Shown piece by piece: positions 24,140 to 35,200 of a DNA stretch of 64,000 nt. The stretch is from NCBI RefSeq assembly GCF_011089895.1, contig NZ_JAANAT010000001.1:2666001-2730000 (forward strand). Reading direction: 5' to 3'. The notes below the pieces were generated by a model. The model saw only the letters and a list, made by a program, of their open reading frames with translations. It was not told where the DNA came from and did no database searches. The DNA comes from Mucilaginibacter inviolabilis (GTDB taxonomy: Bacteria > Bacteroidota > Bacteroidia > Sphingobacteriales > Sphingobacteriaceae). The position numbers were made by a program, and so were the translations under genes. The first letter of the stretch is position 1. Each line of letters starts with the position of its first letter.

Positions 24140-25582
24140 ATGGGAACAGCAGCGATTTTTACCGATAATGATTTTTTATATGCCAGGATCTCCGGCCGCA
24201 TTGAAAAACAGATCAGAGAAGGGCTGCTCAAAACCGGCGATAAACTGCCCTCTGTCCGTGCATTGAGTCAGGAACAAAATATCAGTATAAGCACAGCTTT
24301 TAAGGCTTATGTAGAACTGGAAAACATGGGCATGATTGAAGCCCGGCCAAAATCAGGTTATTATGTTCGGTTTTCTCCATCGCTATTAACCAGGTCTCCG
24401 GAAAGTAAACCACCTATAAAAAGCCTGGAGCAGACCGATGTAAGCCAGATGATATCCATGATTCATATTAACATGACCAAAGAAAGTGTTTTACGTTTAT
24501 CACAATCAGCACCTCATCTAAGTCTGATACCTGTGTCAAAACTTAGTCGCTCCATGATGGAAGCGTTGCGTAAAAACCCATCAGCAGGTACCAATTATGA
24601 GTATGGTCAAGGAAATATTTCTTTACGTAAACAGATAGCTAAGAACGCCTTTAACTGGGGTAGTCATGTTACCGAAAATGATGTAGTAACCACTCATGGC
24701 TGTATGGAGGCTCTGCTGTTTTGTCTGCGGGCCGTTACGCAACCTGGCGATACCGTAGCGATCGAAAGCCCTACTTATTTTGGTATATTCAACGTGATGC
24801 TAAGCCTGGGCTTGCAGGTATTGGAGATTCCTGTTGACCCGCGTAACGGTGTGGATATAGATTATTTAGCTCAGGCTATAGATAAAGTAACCATTAAAGC
24901 CTGCCTTTTTATACCCAACTTTAGTAACCCGGTAGGTAGCTGCATACCCGACCATCGCAAGCAACAACTGGTTACTCTACTAAGCAATAAACAAATACCA
25001 TTGATAGAGGATGATATTTATGGGGAGATTTATTTTGGTAAGAGCAGACCCCGTACCTGCAAAAGCTTTGATACCGAAGGTTGGGTAATGCTTTGTTCTT
25101 CTGTTTCTAAGTCAATTGCTCCGGGTTACCGGGTTGGGTGGTGCATACCCGGCCGCTTTAAAGACCAGGTTATTAATATCAAGATGATGCATACCGTAAC
25201 TTCTACCACGCCCACACAGGCGGCTATTGCCTTATTCTTTGAAACCGGCCGGTATGATTTACATATGCGCAAACTTCGTAAAGCCTTGCATACACAATGC
25301 CTCAGGTACACTCAAGCCATTACAACATACTTTCCGGCAGACATTAAAATAAGTCAACCCCAAGGAGGTTATACTTTATGGATTGAGCTTAATAAAAACA
25401 TCAACGCATTGGAGCTTTACCATGCAGCCATAACCCAAAACATTAGTATTGCACCAGGACAAATATTTACTACGGATGCCCGGTTCAGCAACTTTATTCG
25501 TATCAGCTTCGGGATACCTTTTGACGCTGAGGTGGAACGAAGCTTCAAAATACTGGGTGAATTGATCAGAAGAATGGAATAG
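24140..25582 (+). CDS. MocR/PdxR-type GntR regulator with aminotransferase domain (480 aa)
   Basis: N-terminal GntR winged helix (YARISGRIEKQIREGLLKTGDKLPSVRALSQEQNISISTAFKAYVELENMGMIEARPKSGYYV, about residues 12-78) fused to a fold-type I aminotransferase domain (100-480). The latter has IESPTYFGIFNVMLSLG, FIPNFSNPVGSCIPDHRK (core N-P), LIEDDIYGEIYFG (Asp for PLP ring), SSVSKSIAPGYRVGWC (Schiff-base Lys) and FIRISFG. MocR proteins bind PLP or a PLP adduct and often control a divergent PLP-enzyme gene. Here the class V aminotransferase is the obvious target. Specific effector unknown. Confidence 0.88.
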   Translation: MGTAAIFTDNDFLYARISGRIEKQIREGLLKTGDKLPSVRALSQEQNISISTAFKAYVELENMGMIEARPKSGYYVRFSPSLLTRSPESKPPIKSLEQTDVSQMISMIHINMTKESVLRLSQSAPHLSLIPVSKLSRSMMEALRKNPSAGTNYEYGQGNISLRKQIAKNAFNWGSHVTENDVVTTHGCMEALLFCLRAVTQPGDTVAIESPTYFGIFNVMLSLGLQVLEIPVDPRNGVDIDYLAQAIDKVTIKACLFIPNFSNPVGSCIPDHRKQQLVTLLSNKQIPLIEDDIYGEIYFGKSRPRTCKSFDTEGWVMLCSSVSKSIAPGYRVGWCIPGRFKDQVINIKMMHTVTSTTPTQAAIALFFETGRYDLHMRKLRKALHTQCLRYTQAITTYFPADIKISQPQGGYTLWIELNKNINALELYHAAITQNISIAPGQIFTTDARFSNFIRISFGIPFDAEVERSFKILGELIRRME

Positions 25583-25684
25583 CTTATTTTATTCCTCTAT
25601 TTCGGTTATTATTTTTTGTATCTAAATATTTACAAAATAGTTTATAGTTAAAACTGTATTTTTACAGCAGTTAAAATTTGTGTT

Positions 25685-26062
25685 TTGAAATCGCGGAAAC
25701 AAATCATAAGGCAATGTATTGTTTTATCACTTTTAGTGATATTGCAGGCTGTATCTTTGATCCACATCGCGTCGATGCCCCGGTTCTATATCCCGATCAA
25801 CAAATCCCAGTCATCTTCAAGTATAGATATCCTTCATAAAAATCAAAGCGCGGGTAGTGTAAGGACACCTTTTCAACGAGGTATCGAAAACAGTCGTAAA
25901 GCTTTAATAACTCCTCCAAATAAGGATCTTGTCCTTATTGTATCATTCTTTTTAGGTAGCCTTATTTCACTGGCTATAATTAAAAAACGTAACACTCATT
26001 TAATTCAACCAGGTGTGTTATCACCGAGTTCCTATCTGAGATTGTGTACGCTTAGAATCTGA
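25685..26062 (+). CDS. Small bitopic/hairpin membrane protein, unknown (125 aa)
   Basis: The frame begins with TTG, preceded by TTTGTGT; no early ATG is available. It has a basic N-terminus (MKSRKQIIRQ), a hydrophobic helix at about 11-30, a soluble 60-residue loop with SSSSIDILHKNQSAGSV, and a second helix (LVLIVSFFLGSLISLAII). Sits between the MocR gene and the efflux operon, 235 bp before the TolC start, which is long for co-transcription. No family recognised. Could be non-functional; hydrophobic periodicity is the only evidence. Confidence 0.42.
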   Translation: MKSRKQIIRQCIVLSLLVILQAVSLIHIASMPRFYIPINKSQSSSSIDILHKNQSAGSVRTPFQRGIENSRKALITPPNKDLVLIVSFFLGSLISLAIIKKRNTHLIQPGVLSPSSYLRLCTLRI

Positions 26063-26297
26063 TCTTCTCCTGCCATTTCCTGCTCTAATTGATTGAAGCT
26101 TCTGATTGACAGGAGTTCCGATCCATGATATGTATGTATTCCGATTTCCATATGGAATAATACCTCATATCCCTGTTCGTTCAGCTGGTTTTTAAAATTT
26201 GTCGCTTAAAAAAACAAATAGATAATCATCGACCGAACCATCATCCTGATAAAACTAAATACGGATGTGCCACAAGGCACAAACAATATGTTTTGAA

Positions 26298-27785
26298 ATG
26301 AATAGAATACATTTTAATATAAAACGCAACCTTTCCGTTGTACTCGCGGGTTTGTTATTTTTATCGTTAAGTGCTCATGCACAAAATGGTAAACGTAAAC
26401 CTAAATCGTTCCCCGTTCCGGATAATATCCCGGACACCAATAAAGTTGGCTTTCCTGTCATGCCTAATGCTACTAATCCAGGTAATGGCAGCGATCAGTA
26501 TATGACACTAAAGCAGTGCATCGATTATGCGATGATACACCAACCGGCATTAAACAAATCGCTGATTAATGTTGATATCGCCAAAACAACCAACGCCATT
26601 AATTTGTCGGCATGGTTGCCCCAGGCCAATGCAAACGGCAATCTCATCCATTACATACAGCAATCCAACGCCAATATATCAACTGGTGTAGGTACTGGTG
26701 GCACTACCACTGGCAGTACAGGTACAGGCACCGGCTCAACCACCAATGTGCGGTCGAGCTATTCCAATACATTTATCCCTGAACTGGCCATTACCCAGGC
26801 TATAGTAAGCCCTAATTTATTGTACGCCGCTAAAACTGCTCCCCTGCTGGTTAAACAGGCCCAGCAAGTAACCGATAGTACCAAAATATACCTGGTATCG
26901 GCAGTGAGCAAGTCATTTTATAATGTATTGCTTACACTTCAGCAGATCAATGTTTTAAAAGAGGATACCACCCGCCTGGGTAAAAACCTTCGTGATACGT
27001 ACCACCAATATAAAGGCGGTATTGTAGATGAAACAGATTATCTGCAGGCTACCATCACCCTCAATAATTCCAGGGCACAGTTGAAGCAGGCCAATGAGAA
27101 TATTGTACCTCAGTATGCGGCTTTAAAACAGTTAATGGGTTATGAACCGGATAAGGATTTTAATGTAAGTATCGATACGGTACAAATGATGAATGACATC
27201 CAGATTGATACTACCCGGCAATTAGAATATGAAAAACGAATAGAGTATCAACAGATTAAAACCCGGAAAGATCTCCAGCTTCAATTAAGTAGCTATTACA
27301 GGTATCAGTTTTTGCCCACCGTATCCGGATTTTTTAATTATAGTGCGCAATTCGCGAACAATAATTTTCCAAGTCTTTTATCCAAATCCTACCCAAGTTC
27401 GTTGGTGGGTTTATCCATCAGCATACCCATATTTACCGGCTTTGCCCGCCTGCATAATTTGCATAAATCGCATTTGCAGGAACAGTTGATCGGTTGGGAT
27501 GAGGCAGATCTGAAACTGCAATTACATAAAGAATATGCCACAGGTTTAGCCGATTACCGGAGCAACCTTTACAATTTTAATGTTCAGCAAAAAAATGTGG
27601 CCATGGCCAAACGGGTTTACTTCGTGGTCGACCTTCAATACAAACAAGGTATTGTGGCTTACCTGAATGTGATCACCGCCGAATCAAACTTAATTACCGC
27701 AGAAATCAATTACACCAACGCGCTGTTCCAGCTGCTTTCGAGCAAAATTGACCTGGAAAAAGCAATGGGAGATATCACTTATTAA
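26298..27785 (+). CDS. TolC-family outer membrane efflux protein (495 aa)
   Basis: The start at 26298 gives a signal peptide (MNRIHFNIKRNLSVVLAGLLFLSLSAHA). Typical TolC/OEP repeat: YMTLKQCIDYAMIHQPALNKSLINVDIAK opens the domain and a long coiled region follows (LKEDTTRLGKNLRDTYHQYKGGIVDETDYLQATITL). The second half closes with YKQGIVAYLNVITAESNLITAEINYTNALFQLLSSKIDLEKAMG. An unusual Gly/Thr-rich insertion (GTGGTTTGSTGTGTGSTT) lies near residues 122-142, probably an extracellular loop. First gene of the RND efflux operon; 17 bp before the adaptor gene. Confidence 0.9.
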   Translation: MNRIHFNIKRNLSVVLAGLLFLSLSAHAQNGKRKPKSFPVPDNIPDTNKVGFPVMPNATNPGNGSDQYMTLKQCIDYAMIHQPALNKSLINVDIAKTTNAINLSAWLPQANANGNLIHYIQQSNANISTGVGTGGTTTGSTGTGTGSTTNVRSSYSNTFIPELAITQAIVSPNLLYAAKTAPLLVKQAQQVTDSTKIYLVSAVSKSFYNVLLTLQQINVLKEDTTRLGKNLRDTYHQYKGGIVDETDYLQATITLNNSRAQLKQANENIVPQYAALKQLMGYEPDKDFNVSIDTVQMMNDIQIDTTRQLEYEKRIEYQQIKTRKDLQLQLSSYYRYQFLPTVSGFFNYSAQFANNNFPSLLSKSYPSSLVGLSISIPIFTGFARLHNLHKSHLQEQLIGWDEADLKLQLHKEYATGLADYRSNLYNFNVQQKNVAMAKRVYFVVDLQYKQGIVAYLNVITAESNLITAEINYTNALFQLLSSKIDLEKAMGDITY

Positions 27786-27802
27786 TATAAAAAACAAACT
27801 CC

Positions 27803-28987
27803 ATGAAAAGAGTATTTTTAAATGCCATTTTTATAAGCCTTACTATTCTGGCAGCATGCAACAAAAAACAACCACCTGTTAATCCGGAAGTTCCTGTTAA
27901 CCTGTTTAAGGTTAAGGAGAAACATGTGCTGTATTATGATCAATATCCTTCAACCACGGCCGCGCTTAGCCAGGTTACGCTGTTGCCGCAGGTTCAGGGT
28001 GCCGTTACGGGTATATTTTTTACCGAAGGCACTCATGTAAAAAAAGGTCAAAAATTATACGAGATCGACAAGCGTATATACCAGGACAGCTATGATGCCG
28101 CGGTAGCAAACCGTAAGGTAACTGAAGGCACTTTAGTACAGTCGCAACAGGATGCCGACCGTTATGAGTATCTGAATAAGTATAATGCTGTTGCCAAACA
28201 ACTTTACGATCATGCGGTAATTACGCTGCAAAACTCGCAGAGTCAGGTTAAATCGGCAGATCAGGCGGTAAAAACGGCCCGTACAAATTTAAACTACGCT
28301 ACCGTGTACGCCCCTTTTGATGGCACCATAGGTTTTAGCCAGGTAAAGCTGGGCAACGTAGTTACCGTAGGTTCAACTGTATTGAACACCATATCTACAG
28401 ATGATCCTATGGCGGTTGATTTTGTGATCAACGAAAAGCAGTTGCCACGCTTTGAGTTGCTACAACAGAGCAAACAGCAAATCACCGATTCGCTTTTCAC
28501 CATTTTATTGGCAGATAATAGTCTTTACCCGATCAACGGAAAAATTTCGGTGATAGACCGCGCGGTTAACTCACAAACAGGATCTATTACCATCAGGCTC
28601 GTATTTCCAAATCCTAAAGGAATGCTTAGGGTTGGTATGAGCTGCGTGGTGCGGGTTCATAACCAGGAAAAGGGTAAGCAATTGGTAGTTCCCGGCAAAG
28701 CAGTTGTTGAGCAAATGGGCGAATACTTTGTGTATACCGCAAAAGACAGCCTGATGAATAATCCAAAAGCCGGTGCCGACTCAGCTAAGAGAAAAGTAAA
28801 GAAACTGATAGCCGTGCAGAAAAAGGTTCAGGTTGGTCAAACTATAGGGCCAAATATGATCATCAAAAGTGGTATTAATAATGGCGACCGGGTTATAGTT
28901 GATGGCGTACAGCTGTTACATGATGGTTCACGGATCACCACAGCTAATAAGATTGGTCCATCAGCAGGCGGCAGGGGCGGGCGTTAA
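27803..28987 (+). CDS. RND efflux periplasmic adaptor lipoprotein (394 aa)
   Basis: Lipobox at residue 18 (ILAAC). HlyD/AcrA layout: lipoyl half (VTLLPQVQGAVTGIFFTEGTHVKKGQKLYEIDKR), alpha-hairpin (TEGTLVQSQQDADRYEYLNKYNAVAKQLYDHAVITLQNSQSQVKSADQAVKTARTNLNYA), second lipoyl half (VYAPFDGTIGFSQVKLGNVVTVGSTVLNTISTDDPMAVDFVINEKQLP), then beta-barrel and membrane-proximal domain. It bridges the inner-membrane permeases and TolC. Ends in a Gly-rich tail (SAGGRGGR). 48 bp before the first permease. Confidence 0.92.
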   Translation: MKRVFLNAIFISLTILAACNKKQPPVNPEVPVNLFKVKEKHVLYYDQYPSTTAALSQVTLLPQVQGAVTGIFFTEGTHVKKGQKLYEIDKRIYQDSYDAAVANRKVTEGTLVQSQQDADRYEYLNKYNAVAKQLYDHAVITLQNSQSQVKSADQAVKTARTNLNYATVYAPFDGTIGFSQVKLGNVVTVGSTVLNTISTDDPMAVDFVINEKQLPRFELLQQSKQQITDSLFTILLADNSLYPINGKISVIDRAVNSQTGSITIRLVFPNPKGMLRVGMSCVVRVHNQEKGKQLVVPGKAVVEQMGEYFVYTAKDSLMNNPKAGADSAKRKVKKLIAVQKKVQVGQTIGPNMIIKSGINNGDRVIVDGVQLLHDGSRITTANKIGPSAGGRGGR

Positions 28988-29035
28988 AAGCCTCGTCAGA
29001 GAACACGATCCGAAATTTTTTAGACAAAGTATTGT

Positions 29036-32000
29036 ATGATTGCTAATACCTTCATTAAAAGACCTGTAACTGCTATAGTTATATCTATTGTACTGATTAT
29101 TACCGGTACAGTAAGTATACTGCTTTTACCGATAGACCAATATCCGGACATTACACCGCCTATTGTGCAGGTGAACGGTCAGTTTACCGGTGCCGATGCG
29201 CAAACCGTTGAACAAACCGTGGCCACCCCTATCGAAGAACAGGTAAACGGAACCCCAGGCATGGAATATATGCAAAGTAATAACACCAATAACGGGCAAA
29301 TGACCATGAATGTAACCTTTAAAATGGGAACAGACATTGACGTTGCCGCGCTTGATGTTCAAAACAGGGTAAGTATTGCGACTCCCTTGTTACCAGCCGT
29401 AGTAAGCAGGCTTGGCCTTACTGTACGTGCGGTTAACCCCAGTATGCTGATGATGGTGGCCATTTATGCTCCGAAAGGAACGCATAATATCACCTTCCTG
29501 GATAATTATACCAACATCTTTATACAGGATGCCTTATTGCGCGTACCCGGTGTAGGCAGTATCAACCGCTTTACTGATGATTTCAGTATGCGGATATGGA
29601 TGAACCCGGATAAAATGGCAGCTTATAGCTTAACCCCTCAGGATGTAATCACCGCCCTTAATGCGCAAAATGTGCAGGTAGCGGCCGGTACTGCTGGTGT
29701 ACCGCCACAGGCATCAAGTCAGACGTATGAGTTGGGTATCCTGGTTAACGGGCGATTGAGTAAAGTATCTGAATTTGAAAAAGTTATTGTAAAAACAGTA
29801 CCAGCAACGGGCCAACTGGTTTACCTGAAAGATGTTGCCCGGGTTGAATTAGGCAAATTTACTTTTTCAAGCAACTCCTTTGTTGATGGGCATAAAGCAT
29901 CCTATCTGCAAATTTACCAGGCGCCGGGAAGTAACGCCTTGGAAACCGCCAATGGTGTATATGCGGCCCTGGCTAAATTGAAAACCAATTTCCCTTCGGA
30001 TGTAGAATACAAAGTTCCTTTTGAATCGGTTACGGTAGTTAAGGTTTCTATGGAAGATGTGGTGGGTACCCTATTAAAAACCCTCGCATTGGTTGCCGTT
30101 GTGGTATACGTTTTCCTGCAGAACTGGCGCTCCACACTAATCCCGGTACTGGCTATCCCGGTATCTATTTTTGGTACTTTCTGTTTTTTTATCCCTTTAG
30201 GGTTCACCATCAACACCCTGACCATGTTCGGTTTTGTACTGGCCATAGGTATTGTGGTGGATGATGCCATTATTGTGGTGGAAGCCGTGCAGCATTACAT
30301 CGACCATGATGGCATGTCGGCCAAAGAGGCTACTTACCAGGCCATGAAGGATATCTCGGCACCGGTAATAGCCATCGCGCTGATATTGGCTGCGGTGTTT
30401 GTTCCGGTAGGCTTTATCCCGGGTATTGTGGGACGATTATACCAGCAATTCGCTATTACTATCGCCATATCGGTGATCATATCTGCATTTATCGCACTTT
30501 CCTTAACACCAGCGTTGTGTACGCTTTTGTTAAAACCATCTCACCTGGATAAAGATGCCAAAGGTATTAACAAGTTATTCTTCAAGTTCAATACCTGGTT
30601 TGAAAAGGTAACCGCCAGTTATACCGAAGGCGTACGAAAAAGCATCAAGGCATCGCGTTTTGTGGTGATCATTTTGATATGCATTTGCGTTGGAACCTAC
30701 TTCTTATTCCAGAATAAGCCATCAGGCTTTATTCCTTCTGAAGATGATGGTAACCTGTACGTGACCTTTCAGCTACCGCCGGCATCTTCCACTGCGGCAT
30801 CTGTTGATGTGATGTCCAGATTGATGAAAGTTATTGGATCCACACCAGGTGTAGCCCACTACGCAGCCCTGTCTGGTCTCAACGTAGTAACCAACGCCAG
30901 TAACTCCAACAACGGCACCATTTATTGCCAGCTTGCCCCCTGGGATGAGCGTAGTAAATCCACTGAACAGGTACCAGGGATTATTGGAGAGTTGCAAAAA
31001 CGTATTGCCGATGCCGGTATCAGAGATGCAAACGTAGAAGTTATTCAACCATCGCCACTGCCGGGCATTGGAGCAACCGTAGGCTTTAGTTTACAGATAG
31101 AACAACGAAGCACCTCTGATAACTTGCAGGACTTTGAAAAAGTAGTGAAAAAGTTTGTTGCCGAGGCCAATAAAAACCCGGTTATCAGCAAAGCATTTAC
31201 CTTCTACACCGCTCATACGCCTAATTACAGTTTAACGGTAGATAGAGAGAAATGCGAAAAATTGGGTGTAAATGTGGCCGATGTATTTACCACCATCCAG
31301 GCATATATGGGTAGCCTTTATATCAATGACTTTACTACCTATAACCGGACTTTTCACGTAGTTGTACAGGCAGATACGGCCTTTAGAAAGGTGGTAAGTA
31401 ACATGGACAAATACTATGTACGCAACCAAGCCGGTGACATGGTTCCGTTGGGTACGGTCATCAGTTACAAACCTGTTGACGCGCCGCCGCTGATATCGCA
31501 TTTCAATATCTTCCGTACTGCCGAAGTCGATGGTTCTGCCGCTCCCGGTCATAGTAGCGGTGAGGCCATCGCTGCCATGCAGGATCTGGCCAAACGGATT
31601 TTACCACAAGGTTATGAATACGAGTTTTCGGGTTTAAGTTATGAGGAGATCAAGGCGGGTTCAACCACCATTTATATATTCATCTTCTCCATCACCTTTG
31701 TGTTTCTGTTCCTGGCAGCCTTGTATGAAAGCTGGTCGGTTCCTTTCTCCGTACTGTTGGCTGTACCGGTTGGTGCGATGGGTGCAATTCTTGCCCTGAT
31801 CCTCGTGCCGAGTTTAACCAACAATGTGTACGCGCAAATTGGCCTCATCACCCTGATCGGTCTCGCGGCCAAAAACGCGATCCTGATTGTGGAGTTTGCC
31901 AAGGTGCGGGTAGATATGGGTGAAGAGCTCATCAAATCGACACTGGAGGCTGTGAGTCTTCGCTTGCGCCCCATCATCATGACTTCGCTTGCCTTCGTTT

Positions 32001-32287
32001 TGGGTGTATTGCCTTTGGTACTGGCAACAGGTGCAGGAGCAGTAGCGCGGCGGACTATCGGTTTTACCGTTTTAGGCGGTATGATCGCGGCTTCAACACT
32101 GGCCATATTTATTGTGCCGGTGCTTTTTGTGCTGATAACCCGCTTCTCCTACGGTAAAGAAAAGCTGGAATATTTACAGGCCCATAAAGAAAACCTGCGG
32201 GAAAAAGCAAGAAAAGTAGAAGCTCAGAACATTGATCCGGAATTGGAATATGAGATTTCAAAATCCCGTGAATTACATAAAAGCTAA
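29036..32287 (+). CDS. RND efflux permease, HAE1/AcrB type, first paralogue (1083 aa)
   Basis: Full-length AcrB-like proton antiporter with twelve membrane helices and two large periplasmic loops. N-terminus MIANTFIKRPVTAIVISIVLIITGTVSILLLPIDQYPDITPP. Helix 4 carries the proton-relay aspartates (GIVVDDAIIVVEAVQHYI), helix 10 the essential lysine (GLAAKNAILIVEFAKVR). C-terminal tail basic. Substrates not predictable: drugs, detergents or siderophores. A paralogue follows after 5 bp, so the pump may be a hetero-trimer. Confidence 0.92.
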   Translation: MIANTFIKRPVTAIVISIVLIITGTVSILLLPIDQYPDITPPIVQVNGQFTGADAQTVEQTVATPIEEQVNGTPGMEYMQSNNTNNGQMTMNVTFKMGTDIDVAALDVQNRVSIATPLLPAVVSRLGLTVRAVNPSMLMMVAIYAPKGTHNITFLDNYTNIFIQDALLRVPGVGSINRFTDDFSMRIWMNPDKMAAYSLTPQDVITALNAQNVQVAAGTAGVPPQASSQTYELGILVNGRLSKVSEFEKVIVKTVPATGQLVYLKDVARVELGKFTFSSNSFVDGHKASYLQIYQAPGSNALETANGVYAALAKLKTNFPSDVEYKVPFESVTVVKVSMEDVVGTLLKTLALVAVVVYVFLQNWRSTLIPVLAIPVSIFGTFCFFIPLGFTINTLTMFGFVLAIGIVVDDAIIVVEAVQHYIDHDGMSAKEATYQAMKDISAPVIAIALILAAVFVPVGFIPGIVGRLYQQFAITIAISVIISAFIALSLTPALCTLLLKPSHLDKDAKGINKLFFKFNTWFEKVTASYTEGVRKSIKASRFVVIILICICVGTYFLFQNKPSGFIPSEDDGNLYVTFQLPPASSTAASVDVMSRLMKVIGSTPGVAHYAALSGLNVVTNASNSNNGTIYCQLAPWDERSKSTEQVPGIIGELQKRIADAGIRDANVEVIQPSPLPGIGATVGFSLQIEQRSTSDNLQDFEKVVKKFVAEANKNPVISKAFTFYTAHTPNYSLTVDREKCEKLGVNVADVFTTIQAYMGSLYINDFTTYNRTFHVVVQADTAFRKVVSNMDKYYVRNQAGDMVPLGTVISYKPVDAPPLISHFNIFRTAEVDGSAAPGHSSGEAIAAMQDLAKRILPQGYEYEFSGLSYEEIKAGSTTIYIFIFSITFVFLFLAALYESWSVPFSVLLAVPVGAMGAILALILVPSLTNNVYAQIGLITLIGLAAKNAILIVEFAKVRVDMGEELIKSTLEAVSLRLRPIIMTSLAFVLGVLPLVLATGAGAVARRTIGFTVLGGMIAASTLAIFIVPVLFVLITRFSYGKEKLEYLQAHKENLREKARKVEAQNIDPELEYEISKSRELHKS

Positions 32288-32292
32288 CAAGG

Positions 32293-35200
32293 ATGGTTTC
32301 AAATACATTTATAAAAAGGCCGGTAACCGCTATTGTTATTTCATTAGTCTTAATGATAGCGGGACTGATCTGCCTTTTCAATCTGGCGGTTGACCAATAT
32401 CCTAATATATCGCCGCCAAGCGTGTCGGTAAACGGTTCGTATACCGGCGCTGATGCTCAGACAGTTGAGCAAAATTTAGCTACCCCCATCGAAGAGCAGG
32501 TAAACGGTACCCCCGGCATGGAATACATGACCAGTACCAATACCAACAGTGGCAGCATGGGTATAAGGGTAACCTTTAAAATAGGCACCAACGTACATAT
32601 TGCTGCGCTTAACGTTCAAAACAGGGTGGGCATAGCCACTCCCCTATTGCCTTCGGTTGTAAGTAAATTGGGACTAACGGTACGGGCTAGTAACCCCGAT
32701 CAATTAATGCTGGTCGCGATTTACTCACCCAAGCGTACCCATAGCATTACCTTCCTGGATAATTATACCAATACGTTTATCCAGGATGCTATACTCCGTG
32801 TTCCTGGTGTGGGCGATGTTAGTGCACGTACCGACAATTTCAGTATGCGTATCTGGATGAACCCGGATAAAATGGCCTCTTATGGCCTAACCCCTGCCGA
32901 CGTTACCGCTGCACTGAATGGTCAGAACGTTTACGTTGCCGCAGGTTCTGCAGGTGCCCCGCCGCAGCAATCGTCACAAACTTTTGAAACCGGCATCCTA
33001 GTAAACGGGATGCTGAGCAAAGTTTCGGACTATGAAAAAATTGTGGTGAAGAGCATTCCAGGAACCAGTCAGCTGGTTTACCTCAAGGATGTGGCCAGGG
33101 TTGAACTGGGTAAGTTTACCTTCTCCAGCAACGCATTTGTGGATGGCAACCGGGCATCAACTATACAGGTATATCAATCGCCGGGAAGTAACGCCCTGCA
33201 AACTGCTGAGAATGTTTACGCGGCATTGGCCAAACTCAAAAAATCCTTCCCAAAAGATGTGGATTATGTGGTGCCTTTTGAATCGATAACCATTATCAAG
33301 GTATCTATGCAGGAGGTAATAGGCACCTTGCTTAAGGCACTCGCCTTGGTGGCTATTGTGGTGTTCTTATTTCTGCAAAACTGGCGTTCCACACTGATCC
33401 CTATATTGGCTATCCCAGTATCCATCCTGGCAACGTTTATATTTTTTATACCGCTGGGATTTACCATCAATACGCTAACCATGTTTGGCTTTGTGCTGGC
33501 CATTGGCATTGTGGTGGATGATGCCATTATTGTGGTAGAGGCGGTGCAGCATTATATAGATGAGAAGCAGCTATCACCCAAGGAAGCCACGTATCAGGCC
33601 ATGAAGGAGATCGCCGCGCCAGTGATCGCGATAGCTTTGATCCTGGCATCGGTATTTGTGCCGGTAGGTTTTATTCCGGGTATTGTGGGCCGTTTGTACC
33701 AGCAATTTGCTATCACTATAGCCATATCGGTTATTCTTTCGGCTTTTGTTGCCTTATCATTAACCCCGGCGCTTTGTACCTTGTTGTTGAGGCCAACTCC
33801 TCCGGTAACCGAAAAATCAAATTGGCTGACCAAGTTCTTCAATGCTTTTAACAAAAGGTTTGAAAAAATCACACTGAAATATACCAACGGTGTTCACCGC
33901 AGCATTAAAGGGGCGCGGTACATTGTGATCATACTGGTGTGTATTTGTGTAGGCACCTATCTCATGTTCAGGATCAAACCATCCGGGTTTGTACCTGCCG
34001 AGGATGGCGGGCGTTTGTACGTAACCTATCAATTACCAGAAGCTTCATCAACAGTTCAATCCGTTAATGTAATGGAAAAACTGATGAAAATAGTAGCCTC
34101 CACACCCGGCATATTGCATTACACGGCTATATCTGGTTTTAACATACTTAATGGCGGGGCCAATTCCAATAACGGCTCCATGTTTTGTATGCTTACCCCC
34201 TGGGACGATCGTACCACCCCGAATACGCGGGTGCCCGGCTTAATGAATGTGATCAAACAAAAGATCGCCAAAGCGGGTATCAAAAACGCTAACGTGGTAG
34301 TGGCGCAGCCTCCACCCATCAGGGGTATAGGCCAGGCAGCCGGTTTTAGTATGCAAATTGAGCAGGGAAACACTACCGACGATATTTATGCTTTTGAAAA
34401 AGTGGTTAAAAAGTTTGTGGCAGCGGCTAAGGCTAATCCTGCCACAGCGGGAGCCTATAGCTATTTTTCGGCGCATACACCAAGTTATGAGCTTAATGTC
34501 GACCGTGAGAAATGCGAAAAGCTGGGTATCAATATTTCGGATGTTTTTTCGACCATGCAAGCTTATATGGGTAGTTTGTTCGTGAACAACTTTACCTTAT
34601 ACAACCGCACCTATCACGTAGTTGTACAGGCCGACACCGCTTATCGGGCACTCATCTCCAATATGAATAAGTACTACGTGCATAATTCTGTTGGGCAAAT
34701 GCTGCCTTTAAGTACGGTGATCAGCTATAAGCCTATCGTAGCGGCCCCGTTGATTACGCACTTTAATATCTTCCGCTCGGCCGAAGTTGATGGTTCCATA
34801 CCTCCGGGTTATAGCAGCGGGCAAGCTATTGAAGCGTTAAAAGAATTAGCGGCCAAAACATTACCACGTGGGTACACCTATGAATTTTCGGGCTTGAGCT
34901 ATGAGGAAATCAAGGCAGGTTCAACCACGGTTTATATCTTCCTCTTTTCTATCATTTTTGTATTTCTGTTCCTGGCTGCATTGTACGAAAGCTGGTCGGT
35001 GCCATTTTCGGTAATGCTCGCGGTTCCCATCAGTGCCTTTGGTGCCATCCTGGCGCTTACCGTTGTGCCTACGGTCACCAATAACGTATATGCCCAAATA
35101 GGATTGATAACATTGATCGGTCTTTCGGCAAAAAACGCGATCCTAATTGTGGAATTTGCCAAAATAAGGGTAGACCGAGGAGAGGAACTAATCAAATCGA

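Noticed and set aside
29914..30270. Antisense frames of about 90-145 codons inside the RND permease genes
   Set aside because: Shadows of conserved permease coding sequence; both permeases give matching shadow frames at equivalent positions, as expected from their homology.
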